A DNA stretch of 64,000 nucleotides from CAYZTD01 sp964638155 (GTDB lineage: Archaea > Thermoplasmatota > E2 > DHVEG-1), in NCBI GenBank assembly GCA_964638155.1, contig CAZWYI010000004.1, positions 31,549 through 95,548 of the forward strand, written 5' to 3'. The notes under the pieces are model-generated. The model was not told the origin of the DNA, did not search any database, and was given only the letters and a program-made list of their open reading frames with translations. A program made the translations under genes and the position numbers. Positions 16,733 to 26,300 of this stretch are shown here, piece after piece. Each line of letters starts with the position of its first letter. The stretch's first letter is position 1.

Positions 16733-18331
16733 ATGAGTCGAAAACTAATATCCTTAACATTAATATGCATATTTTTATTTTCAATTTTTTCAGGAGCATC
16801 TTCTGTAAAGTTAGAGGCTAATGATTCAAATATTGAAATAAAGAACGGATCAGCTTCTTGGACAGTAATGGCTTATATGAATACATATTCAGATTCAGAT
16901 TTAGAAGGGGCTCATATAGATAATTTTTTAGAGATGGCAACGGTAGGATCTAGTGATAATTTAAATATTGTAGTACAATTAAAAAGACCTGGTTCTAATG
17001 GTGAAACTAGCTATGGAGATTGGTCTGGTATAAGAAGAGGAATTGTTTTAAAAGACGATGATCCTACAGAAGAATGGGGGGAAAAAATTGATGGAGATAT
17101 GGGTAACCATCAAACTTTGTCAACCTTTTGTAACTGGGCAAAGAACAATTATCAAGCTGATAAATATTTACTAGTTCTTGCTGGTCATGGTTATGGAAGC
17201 CGCGGATGCTTTGGTTTGACCATGTCAGATCTCAATTCGGCTTTTAAAGATATAAATAATGGGGTTGATATAGTTACTTTTGAATCATGTAGTATGGGTA
17301 CAGTTGAAGTTGCATCCGCAATTGCAGCATATGTAGACTATATGGTTGCTTCAGAAAAAAGTTTGATGACCTCTTGTCTTATATATGGTAATAATGCGGG
17401 TAATGGTTTGTTAAATCTTTTAGAGAATAATCCATCCTTATCAACTTACGATCTTACTGAAAAATTTATCACAAATAATTTTTTTAGCGGGTATACAAAG
17501 TCTGCAATTGATTTATCAAAAATTAGCTTTTTGAAAAGTAAGATTAGTGATTTTAGTAGTGATTTAGTCACTTCTCTTAATAATAATTACAATGAAATTA
17601 ATGATGCTTTTGTTAGCACAAGAACCTCATCTTCTTTTGAGGAGGGCCACCGTGATTTGTATTATTTTGCAGATTTAATCGATACGAATATTCAAAATAT
17701 AAACTCAGCTGAAAGTTTAAAAAATGCAATAGATGATGCGGTTATAGATAAAGAAAATACCCCTGCATATTCAGATTCTTATGGTTTATCTATCTATATG
17801 GGAAATTTATATGAAAGCTATAGAAACGAGATAGTTCCTTCTTTTTGTGCTGATACATCATGGGATGAATTTTTAGAGGATTATTATACTTATGAAAATC
17901 AACCTCCTGAGACTCCAGATACGCCTAGTGGGTCTACAAAAATTGATAAAGGAAAAAAATGTCCATACAAGGTTGAACCTATAAAAGATCCTGAGGCAGA
18001 CGAAATTTATTATTATTTTGACTTTGGAGATGGAAGTAATAGTGGCTGGCTTGGCCCATATAATTCAGGGGAGGGAGACGAAAATGAAGAAATTTCGTGT
18101 TGGCATACTTGGGACAATAAAGGATCATTTGAAGTAAGAGTCAAAGCAAAAGATGACCCAAACAATGATGGTGATATGTCTGACGGGGCTGAAAGTTCAT
18201 GGAGTGATACTTTAACTGTGACTGTCCAAGGAAAAGGAAAAAATAAACCCCTTGATAGATTTTTGTTCTTAAAAACTATTTTTTCTTTAATCTCCTATAA
18301 AATTTTTAGCATTTTACATTTAATCAATTAG
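16733..18331 (+). CDS. Secreted clostripain-like (C11) peptidase with PKD domain and tail
   Basis: 532 residues: signal peptide (1-25), C11 domain (about 40-390), PKD domain (about 405-500) and tail. The C11 hallmarks are clear: SWTVMAYMNTYSDSDLE at the domain start, catalytic H152 in LAGHGYG and C186 in FESCSMGTVEVA. Clostripain-family enzymes cleave after basic residues and self-process; the exact specificity here is not readable. The PKD domain (YFDFGDGSNSGWLGPY) resembles those of the 12390 and 41230 proteins. The tail reads RFLFLKTIFSLISYKIF. Likely an extracellular enzyme that breaks down detrital protein. Confidence 0.9.
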   Translation: MSRKLISLTLICIFLFSIFSGASSVKLEANDSNIEIKNGSASWTVMAYMNTYSDSDLEGAHIDNFLEMATVGSSDNLNIVVQLKRPGSNGETSYGDWSGIRRGIVLKDDDPTEEWGEKIDGDMGNHQTLSTFCNWAKNNYQADKYLLVLAGHGYGSRGCFGLTMSDLNSAFKDINNGVDIVTFESCSMGTVEVASAIAAYVDYMVASEKSLMTSCLIYGNNAGNGLLNLLENNPSLSTYDLTEKFITNNFFSGYTKSAIDLSKISFLKSKISDFSSDLVTSLNNNYNEINDAFVSTRTSSSFEEGHRDLYYFADLIDTNIQNINSAESLKNAIDDAVIDKENTPAYSDSYGLSIYMGNLYESYRNEIVPSFCADTSWDEFLEDYYTYENQPPETPDTPSGSTKIDKGKKCPYKVEPIKDPEADEIYYYFDFGDGSNSGWLGPYNSGEGDENEEISCWHTWDNKGSFEVRVKAKDDPNNDGDMSDGAESSWSDTLTVTVQGKGKNKPLDRFLFLKTIFSLISYKIFSILHLIN

Positions 18332-18380
18332 TTCCTTTCGTTCCCCCTCTTTTTCATTTTTATCATTTTGTTGTCTTTCA

Positions 18381-18410
18381 TGAGGAATATTGTTCTATAA
18401 ACTTTATATA
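18381..18410 (+). promoter_or_regulatory. Exoprotein promoter element, copy 7 (T type)
   Basis: TGAGGAATATTGTTCTATAA (18381-18400), two bases, TTTATATA (18403-18410), 52 bases before ATG 18462. Confidence 0.88.
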
Positions 18411-18461
18411 GCTAAAACATTAGTATAATTTGTAGAAAATAAAAAAGGATTGTTTGATAAA

Positions 18462-20045
18462 ATGAATAAGAAATTAACGTCTATTTTTGTAATGATAATG
18501 CTGTTGTTGACAAGTTCTATTATGGTAGTAGAATCTATATCGATAGAAGAAAAAATGAAAACTCGACATGATATTGAAACATTTGATAATGGCGTTGTTA
18601 CATGGCATTTATTTCAAAGTGGTGATACACGGCATGTAATGGAAGAAAATGACGGATATGTTCTTGTTGGAAATAAATGGATGAATAAAGATAATAACTG
18701 GCGCGATTCATTTATTATAAAACTTAATAAACAAGGTGAAGAACAATGGAGAACAACATTTGATTATGATTATTCTGAGAGTTTATATTGGGTAGATAAA
18801 GATATTGATGGCGGATATATTTCAACTGGATATATCTATGATAAAGTTACAAAAGATTATGATCTCTACGTAGCAAAATTTGATAGTACTGGAGAATTCA
18901 TGTGGGCTGAATCTTTTGACAAGGCAAATGAAGATTATGGTTTTGGTGTATATACAGATCAATCAGGTTATATTGTATTTGGAAACGCAAAAACATCTGA
19001 TAAAGTTGAGCAAGTTTGGATTTTTAAAATTTCCAGAAAAGGTTCAATTATTTGGGAAAAGTTAACTAATGTCGATCATAACATTCATGGTAGAGAAGTA
19101 AGAAAAGCAAATGATGGGGAATATATACTCACAGGTACAAGAAATTCACGACCATGGCTTGCAAAAATAAAGCCAAATGGAGATACATCGTGGGAAAAGA
19201 TTTATAATGATATAGATGGAGGAGGCGTGTCAGTGATTCAAACTTCTAATGGTGGATATGCAATAGGTGGAAGGATATTGCTTGAAGAAGATCCATATGA
19301 AATTCCTGTATTAATTATTACAGATTCTAATGGTAATCTAAGATCAACAACACAATTTGAAGAAAAATTAAACGGAGTTAGACTTTATGGTGGGGGTGTA
19401 GCCTGTATAGATGAAACAAGTGACGGCGGGCTTATAATTTTTACACAAGGTGAATCAGGACAAGTAACAGCTTTAGATTGGGTTTTAATTAAAACAGATC
19501 CAGAGGGAAACGAACTATGGCGAAGAGCATTTGAAGGCCAAATAAATTTGAGTTGTTCAAATGATTATTCCTTTTACTGTGAAACTACTAATGATGGGGG
19601 AATTATTATGATAGGAAAAACAGAAGGACATATGTGGGTTGTAAAAACAGATAGCACAGGACATCTGAGTCAAGCCCCTATTACACCAACAATAAATGGA
19701 CCAAGTGAAGGGTATATCGATGAAGAATATACTTTTACTTTTGATGCAGTTGACCCGGATGGAGATCAATTGTATTATAGAGTTCATTTTGGGTTAAGTG
19801 ATTATGGGAATGATGAATGGGTTGGTCCATTTACATCAGGAGAGGAGATAACTATATCATATGATTGGGCGTTGAAAGGAAATTACACGATAAAGTTAAC
19901 TTTATATGATCAAACTTTAGAATACAGTGAAACAGCAACTAAAGAAATAACAATAAACCAAGGAAAATCAAAAAATATACTATTTGAAAGTTTATTAGAA
20001 CGATTTCTGTCAAATTTTCCAATATTAAATAATCTACTAAACTAA
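18462..20045 (+). CDS. Secreted beta-propeller-like repeat protein with PKD-like domain and tail
   Basis: 527 residues from ATG 18462; the upstream leader GGATTGTTTGATAAAATG is nearly identical to that of the 5460 gene, and a TTG at 18450 is the less likely start. After the signal peptide the protein carries about six repeats of roughly 50 residues with a DGGYI..G pattern followed by ..VAKFDSTGE..W, typical of secreted propellers found in archaeal surface proteins. A PKD-like domain follows (about 405-495). The tail LLERFLSNFPILNNLLN is close to that of the 5460 protease. Probably a binding or adhesion protein. Confidence 0.75.
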   Translation: MNKKLTSIFVMIMLLLTSSIMVVESISIEEKMKTRHDIETFDNGVVTWHLFQSGDTRHVMEENDGYVLVGNKWMNKDNNWRDSFIIKLNKQGEEQWRTTFDYDYSESLYWVDKDIDGGYISTGYIYDKVTKDYDLYVAKFDSTGEFMWAESFDKANEDYGFGVYTDQSGYIVFGNAKTSDKVEQVWIFKISRKGSIIWEKLTNVDHNIHGREVRKANDGEYILTGTRNSRPWLAKIKPNGDTSWEKIYNDIDGGGVSVIQTSNGGYAIGGRILLEEDPYEIPVLIITDSNGNLRSTTQFEEKLNGVRLYGGGVACIDETSDGGLIIFTQGESGQVTALDWVLIKTDPEGNELWRRAFEGQINLSCSNDYSFYCETTNDGGIIMIGKTEGHMWVVKTDSTGHLSQAPITPTINGPSEGYIDEEYTFTFDAVDPDGDQLYYRVHFGLSDYGNDEWVGPFTSGEEITISYDWALKGNYTIKLTLYDQTLEYSETATKEITINQGKSKNILFESLLERFLSNFPILNNLLN

Positions 20046-20234
20046 AATTTCTTTTATAACTTCTAACGCGGTATCAGTTTTAAATCCATAGGACTCAAAA
20101 TGAGTATTATACAGGAATTAAAAGGATGTTTAGGAAAATATTGGTAAAAGTTTCATTAAGAATTAGTTTGTATAAACTAAAAATTAAATTAATGAAAACC
20201 AATCTAAAAAATAAAAAATCAAAAAAAGTTTGCC

Positions 20235-20300
20235 TTAGATTTTAAGATAAAAAACATTGGTAATCATTCACCAAAGAAGTTCACTGTATTTGATGATTAA
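20235..20300 (+). pseudogene. Possible remnant of a secreted-protein gene
   Basis: Twenty-one sense codons and a stop read LDFKIKNIGNHSPKKFTVF then DD, a sequence that resembles the end of a CARDB-like beta domain. No start, signal peptide or upstream continuation exists. It lies in the 579-base gap 20046-20624, which otherwise holds the orphan promoter element and the hairpin described separately. Confidence 0.3.
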
Positions 20301-20330
20301 GAATAATCAATTTTTTCTTGTTCTTTTCCA

Positions 20331-20360
20331 TGAGGAATATTGTTCTATAAAGTTTATATT
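20331..20360 (+). promoter_or_regulatory. Orphan exoprotein promoter element, copy 8 (T type)
   Basis: TGAGGAATATTGTTCTATAA (20331-20350), two bases, TTTATATT (20353-20360). No open frame of any size follows before the next copy at 20536. The expected start of transcription, about 25-28 bases past the TATA box, falls at the foot of a perfect inverted repeat at 20381. Confidence 0.8.
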
Positions 20361-20380
20361 CTAGTAAAACTATATTGATT

Positions 20381-20450
20381 ATAAAACAAGGAGAAATAAG
20401 TTCATATTTATCACACCGAAACTCTTTTTTTTCCTTGTTTTATCACTTTT
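20381..20450 (+). ncRNA. Candidate hairpin RNA under the exoprotein promoter
   Basis: ATAAAACAAGGA (20381-20392) is perfectly complementary to TCCTTGTTTTAT (20432-20443), with about 39 bases between, then T-rich sequence (CACTTTTTT) that could terminate transcription. GGAG at 20390 resembles a ribosome binding site but no start codon follows in useful range. An RNA of about 70 bases with a closed stem is the simplest reading; a decayed gene leader is the alternative. Confidence 0.4.
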
Positions 20451-20535
20451 TTAAAATTTTTTAATATAAGGCTATACAGAAAAACAATCTATTCTAGTTT
20501 GTTAAATACCTGATTTTGATATTTTTTGTATCTTA

Positions 20536-20565
20536 TGAGGAATATTGTACTATAAATATTATATA
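20536..20565 (+). promoter_or_regulatory. Exoprotein promoter element, copy 9 (A type)
   Basis: TGAGGAATATTGTACTATAA (20536-20555), two bases, ATTATATA (20558-20565), about 60 bases before the TTG start at 20625. Confidence 0.85.
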
Positions 20566-20624
20566 TCTATAACTATATAATTTAATTAGTAATATTCGAT
20601 ATAAATATCTAGGAGGAATCAAAT

Positions 20625-22238
20625 TTGCTTAAACTATCATTAAAAGATAAAGATAAATTGACTAAGATAATGGCTGTTTTTTTAGTTGCAGTAATTGTAG
20701 TTTCGGGTGTTGCCTTAATAGTTTTAATGGATTTTGAAGAAGAAAAAAAGGATACAAAAGAAAAAGAAACTGATGATAGAATAAGTCCATATACAAACCA
20801 AGCTGTATTTTTAGAGATACATCGTATTAGAAAAAAAGGCATCATCGAACAAATGTATACCTCTGGAAAAAATATCTTTGATGTTTCACCACAAAGATCA
20901 GCTGGAAAAGAATGGAGCATTATACTTGATGGTTTGAGAAAAGGAAAAGGCTGGGATGAAAATCCAAGTTATTATTATGTAGCTAAATTTGATGATTTTG
21001 AATGGGTGGGAAAAGACACCTATAATTCTTGGGACACAGGATATATGAATCAGCAGATATTTAGAAACATTGATGATGAGCAATCTAAAACTACTATCAA
21101 ACTTTCAATATTTGAAAATGTAAAAATAAATAAGTTATTTAGAGATAAAATTCAAGAAAAAGAACAAGATTATTTTTCAATTGAATATGATTTTAAAACA
21201 GGTAGATGGACGGGTGATGACTTCTTTAATGACTCTGATGGATATGGCCATTTAGATGGAGAAAATTTTGAGATTTGGTTTAGTTTATACCAGACATCTG
21301 CTGATGAAGATATAATTCCATATTTAGCAGAAATTGAACTTGGAACAGATCCTCTCAAAGATGATACCTTATTAGATCCAGATGAAGATGGAATCCCAAC
21401 AGCATGGGAATGGAAATGGGGATATGACCCATTCACCTGGGATGATCATTCATCTTTAGATCCAGATAATGATGGATTATCTAATTTGGAAGAATACTAT
21501 ATGAGAGAATGGCTCGCTAATCCGTACCAGCCTGAGATCTACATTGAAACTGATTACATGGAACAAACACCAAAAAAAGGAATATTTGGTAGAGACGGAT
21601 GGGATGGATGGAAACATATTTTCTATGAGGAATCCCAACAGATGCTAATTGAAAGATTCAATCAACACGGGTACACGATTCATATCGATGATGGATGTAT
21701 GGGTGGTGGTGGAGATATTCTTCCATTTGTCAGAGGAGGAGGTGCATACAACCAAGATACGGGTGTTGTAGCAGGACATTACGCTAATGATTTTTCTGAT
21801 GAAAGAAAAGGGATATTCAGGTATCTAATCGTTGCTTATGGTGGTGGTTGGTGTCACCCTCAGGATTCAAATCATTACTATGATTGTATGGTTGTTCCAC
21901 ACAATAGAAAATTCTTTTTAAATCAACTTAATTGTGCGCTAACAGAACGAACTAAACGTATCGGGCAAGCAATTCAAATCATTCATGAACTAGGACATTC
22001 ACTTGGAATTGTCGGAAGTACAACGCCTGGTGTTGATAATGCAAGTGTTAGAAATGATAATCCTAAGGATTATCCATGGTTTGATTATGTAAGTGTTATG
22101 AATTACGATTATTTCCGGCAGAGATACTTTGATTACTCAGATGGAAGTCATGGTCCTTATGATTTTGATGACTGGTCTGCACTTGATTTAACATTTTTCC
22201 AAACACCCTCAGTTTATATGGAGGGTGTTGGGTCATAA
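20625..22238 (+). CDS. Membrane-anchored or secreted zinc metalloprotease
   Basis: 537 residues from TTG 20625, supported by AGGAGG 12 bases upstream. A single N-terminal hydrophobic segment (IMAVFLVAVIVVSGVALIVL) acts as signal anchor or signal peptide. A beta domain (about 45-230) is followed by two calcium-binding thrombospondin type 3-like loops (DPDEDGIP near 247, DPDNDGLS near 282) and a zincin domain with H454-E-L-G-H458-S-L-G. The residue where metzincins have their third histidine is Gly464, so the third zinc ligand must be different. There is no shared tail: the protein ends soon after the catalytic domain. Confidence 0.8.
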   Translation: MLKLSLKDKDKLTKIMAVFLVAVIVVSGVALIVLMDFEEEKKDTKEKETDDRISPYTNQAVFLEIHRIRKKGIIEQMYTSGKNIFDVSPQRSAGKEWSIILDGLRKGKGWDENPSYYYVAKFDDFEWVGKDTYNSWDTGYMNQQIFRNIDDEQSKTTIKLSIFENVKINKLFRDKIQEKEQDYFSIEYDFKTGRWTGDDFFNDSDGYGHLDGENFEIWFSLYQTSADEDIIPYLAEIELGTDPLKDDTLLDPDEDGIPTAWEWKWGYDPFTWDDHSSLDPDNDGLSNLEEYYMREWLANPYQPEIYIETDYMEQTPKKGIFGRDGWDGWKHIFYEESQQMLIERFNQHGYTIHIDDGCMGGGGDILPFVRGGGAYNQDTGVVAGHYANDFSDERKGIFRYLIVAYGGGWCHPQDSNHYYDCMVVPHNRKFFLNQLNCALTERTKRIGQAIQIIHELGHSLGIVGSTTPGVDNASVRNDNPKDYPWFDYVSVMNYDYFRQRYFDYSDGSHGPYDFDDWSALDLTFFQTPSVYMEGVGS

Positions 22239-22284
22239 TGGTTTTTGCTTAATTTCATTATTAAGCATTTTTTCTAAGTTTCTC

Positions 22285-22314
22285 TGAGGAATATTGTACT
22301 ATAAGATATAAATA
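22285..22314 (+). promoter_or_regulatory. Exoprotein promoter element, copy 10 (A type)
   Basis: TGAGGAATATTGTACTATAA (22285-22304), two bases, TATAAATA (22307-22314), 49 bases before ATG 22363. Confidence 0.85.
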
Positions 22315-22362
22315 GCAGTGCAAATATTTATGAAAAAAATATATAAAATGAGGTAATTAAAA

Positions 22363-23229
22363 ATGAAAAAAATATTGTTCGGAGCAATAATATCTGCATT
22401 TCTTTTGCTTTCAATGTCATTTCTGACACCAGTTCAAGTAAGAGCATATGAAATGCAAAGCGCTGAAGAAATAAAAAGTAAGGCAGAAGAAATAACGCAA
22501 ATAATGGAAAATGACAACAACATATTAGAGCTGATTGAATTACATGACAACGAAGATATTAGAAATATATTTATAGATGTAATAAACGCTGAATCTGATT
22601 CTGAAATTGATGAATTAGTAGATGATTATCTAGAGGAAATAGACAAAGATCAACTAAAAGAATTAGATGCTAAATTAGATCAAGATTATGGCGAAGACTA
22701 TAATAGCATTAAAACAAGCATGAATAATTTGTTTGATGATGAAGAAAAAACCAGTGGTAACTACAGAGTTAGATATCTGGATGGAAAAATAAGGGTTAAA
22801 AAATTAGATGAAGTTAAGACAAAAGAAAACTCTTTAGTTTTCACCGAAGAAGGAGATATAGTATTTCCAAATGGTTGGACACTCACTAAATCGATGTTGA
22901 GAAATCTAGCAGATTTTTTTTGTAGATTAATGCAAATTTTTGGCATTTTAGAATTTTCCGGTGCTTGGATAATGTTTATTGGAGCTATGCTTCTTCCACA
23001 TTTAGGACTTAATCTTGGTGGCCTTATCATTGAATTTGGTGCTTACTGGGGAATGTTTTGGGGGATGTTAGCAATAGGTTCTGGAGTATTGTGTATGTTC
23101 TTTAATGCAATTGCAGAGCCAGAAGGCGAATCTAAAACAATTCAAAATAAAAAGGTTTTTTTATTAGAAGAATTAAGAATTAGCATAATAAATCTTATAA
23201 AAAGAGTTTTACAAGGTTTAACTTGTTAA
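22363..23229 (+). CDS. Exported membrane protein of unknown function
   Basis: 288 residues: a signal peptide (1-27, MKKILFGAIISAFLLLSMSF), a long acidic helical region (30-130, SAEEIKSKAEEITQIMENDN) probably coiled, a short beta part (about 135-170) and two hydrophobic segments (about 195-220 and 225-250) separated by a Gly-rich turn. The C-terminus is basic-amphipathic (LRISIINLIKRVLQGLTC) and faintly recalls the shared tail. No family is recognised. It belongs to the promoter regulon, and its membrane anchoring suggests a role at the cell surface. Confidence 0.6.
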   Translation: MKKILFGAIISAFLLLSMSFLTPVQVRAYEMQSAEEIKSKAEEITQIMENDNNILELIELHDNEDIRNIFIDVINAESDSEIDELVDDYLEEIDKDQLKELDAKLDQDYGEDYNSIKTSMNNLFDDEEKTSGNYRVRYLDGKIRVKKLDEVKTKENSLVFTEEGDIVFPNGWTLTKSMLRNLADFFCRLMQIFGILEFSGAWIMFIGAMLLPHLGLNLGGLIIEFGAYWGMFWGMLAIGSGVLCMFFNAIAEPEGESKTIQNKKVFLLEELRISIINLIKRVLQGLTC

Positions 23230-23268
23230 TTTCTCTATTTTTTCTTTTTTATTAATTTTTTTTCTTTA

Positions 23269-23298
23269 TGAGGACTATTGTACTATAAACTTTTTATA
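23269..23298 (+). promoter_or_regulatory. Exoprotein promoter element, copy 11 (variant, A type)
   Basis: TGAGGACTATTGTACTATAA (23269-23288), two bases, TTTTTATA (23291-23298), 42 bases upstream of ATG 23331. It differs from consensus only at the seventh position (A to C). Confidence 0.82.
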
Positions 23299-23330
23299 TT
23301 ATAAATATTAACATATATAAATAGGTAAAA

Positions 23331-26300
23331 ATGAAAATGGGGCAATTTAAAACAAAAAAAGTATTTACAATCACAATAATATTTTTGCTAACTTTTTGCT
23401 ATTTAAATACTGCATATGCAGAAAAAAATATCAATGGAATTGACAAAGGTCCATCATACACATCTTTAGTACCCTTAAGAAAAACAACACTTGTAAATTA
23501 TGATGATGAAAATATTTTAGATGATTATGCGTATCTAGCAGCAGTACCAACATCTGTATTCAACGATAATAACAAACTATACTCAAATCCTTTATTATTC
23601 TACCAAGATACAGTAAAAAAACAAGATAACCTTGTTTTAGATTCAAGCTCTTCAATAAACTTTTTTATGGAAGATTGGGAAGAGGCATGCGGTGGAGAAT
23701 TTGATGAAATTGTTGGAATAAATATAAAAGAAAACCAAATTAAAAAATGGGATTCAAAAGAATATAAAATAATAGAAGAAAATAGTCCATACAAAATTGC
23801 AAACAAACTAGCATTATATGAATGGTCCTACTCTGATGATGCAGTAATATCTGTTATAAATAACATAAACCAGGATATAGAAAAAAAAGATATATCAGGA
23901 ATAATTACAGATACTTTTCCAGCAAAAAACATAAAAAAACTTGAGACAATGAAAATAGATAGAACAAATTATTTAGAGCCACAGTTTCAAGAATTCAATG
24001 TTCCAAAAGGATACAGCCACATAAAAGCTGATGTTTGGTGGGATTATATAATTGGAACAAAAGGAACAATGATTTCATCAGCAGATCCTTATGGTGACCC
24101 AGTTGTTCAACTATATTATAAAGATGATAACAAATGGATTCAATCAGAAACATCATCCAATTCTGTACTTGGTCCACTTGGGCATAAATACAGTCAATCC
24201 CATGTGTATAATACTGGCAACTGGAAAATCGGTATAGTAGACATGCCAACAGAAGAAATAAAAAAACAAGGACAACCAATAAAATCACTATTTTCAAAAA
24301 CACTTACCTACAAAGTAGATATCTCACTATATCCAGGAATAGAAAAAATAAAATTACCAGAAGATCCAAAATATAATTGTAAAAACGCAGAATTTGTACT
24401 AGAATGGGATTCATCTGATGTAAACCTTGGTTTTTCTATAATAGGGCCAAATGGTGAAGCAATCTTTACAGATGTAAAAGAAAGCAATAGTAATTCAAAA
24501 ACAATAAAATTAGAAACACTACCAGAATGTCCAGATAAAAAGAACTATTCAATTTCAGTATTTGCAACTAGTGATGTAAAAACACCGATTAAATACAATA
24601 TTAAATATTCATGGGAAAGATATGATTCAAAAGAATTTTTAGACTCAATGACTTCAGCTACAGAAGGAGCAGTTCTAGCTAGTACGTTAAACTCTCCACT
24701 TTTATATACATCTAAATCAAGTCTTTTAGAAGAAACTGTAGATGTATTATATAGACTAGGTGTTGAAAATATTCATATTGTAGATATTGGAAATCATATT
24801 TCAAAATCTACATATAACAAACTTAAAGAAATAGCAAACATAAAATCAGATTACAAAACAACGGAAAAAATCTATAATGCAATACAAAAAAAGACTGGTC
24901 AAAATGATGTAATTTTTACAACGGTTGACCCTTGGAGTTATTGGAATTACAAAGATTTAACAGTAGCTGGTGAAAAGAAAGGCGCCTTATTTTTAGGTCC
25001 AGCAGCATATATAGCTGCTCATCATGGATCAGCCCCATTTATTGTTGAAAATGATGCGCGCCTTTCATCAGCAGCTATTTATCACAATGAATTTTGGAAA
25101 AGATTTTCAACCAATAGAGAGCATCACAACCCTTCTTCAGCAGAAATGATAAAAACAGGTGGACAAATCTATGAATTCTTAAGAGAAGTAGGGTTTGACA
25201 AAAACGGAAAAGAAACAATAATTACAGTTGCAGATCAATATGATATAGGTATGACTTGGGATAGAATATTTCCAGGTGTAGCATACCCTGGAAGGTTTTC
25301 TGGATCGCCTGTCGATATATCTTACTCTATTTCAAGAAATATGTTTTATCCTACATTGGTTTTTCAAAACCCCGCTCTAAAGGGATTAGTTGAACTTGTA
25401 AATGGAAGTAAAAGTATAAGAGAAAGTAACATTAGAAGGCCTACTTTAGTAAGCATTCTAAACACAAGAGAACCAATTATAGATATTAACATTAATATGT
25501 ATAAAAAGACAAGAAAAGAGGCAGTTGAAGAATTTAGTTATCCTGTATTATGCTCATTTATTTCATATCAGCATAGATTCAATCAGAGAGCGGGTAACTA
25601 TTATGGTGCAAAATATACTGGCGCTGATGGATTAACTCCAGGATTTGAAAAAACAAATGAAATGATAGACCAGGGATCAATGGTAAAGCTTAATGGAGAT
25701 TTAAGTAACACTTATCCAGATATGTCAGAATCCGAAATTGTTCCATTCTATTTAAAAAAGGGGGGATACTCATGTGTTTATTCCACAAACCTTGACTCGG
25801 TTATTGATAACCTCAACAATGGTGTTATTTTATGGGTTCACAGTTCCCATGGCTCAACAAAAGATGGTGGGACTTCATTATTTTGGAACCCTGAAGAAGG
25901 TTTTGAGGGGAGAGATTTCAAATCAGCAAAGATAGCTCTTTTCCATAAAAAAATATTAGATTTAAAAGATACGGTTATTGGCTCTTTAATATACAGATAT
26001 GTTTTCAACATAAGAAAGATTTTTGACAGTTTAGAACCTACTGCTAGTGCGTTTGATGAAAAAAACCCATGGAGAGGATATGAATGGTTTTATGGTTCAA
26101 CTGAAGATCCTGATACAATGTCTGTTGATTTAGAAGGAACTGTTCCCTATACTAGTTTTAAAATTCCATTTTTGAAATCATCCTCGATGGATTGGACTAG
26201 TAGTTATAAACCTATTAGAATTCTTTTAAACAAAATAATTCCGTTTGTTGATCCATTTGATGTTGATAATCTAAAAGACGGAGTAGTAGGAAGCATTGCC

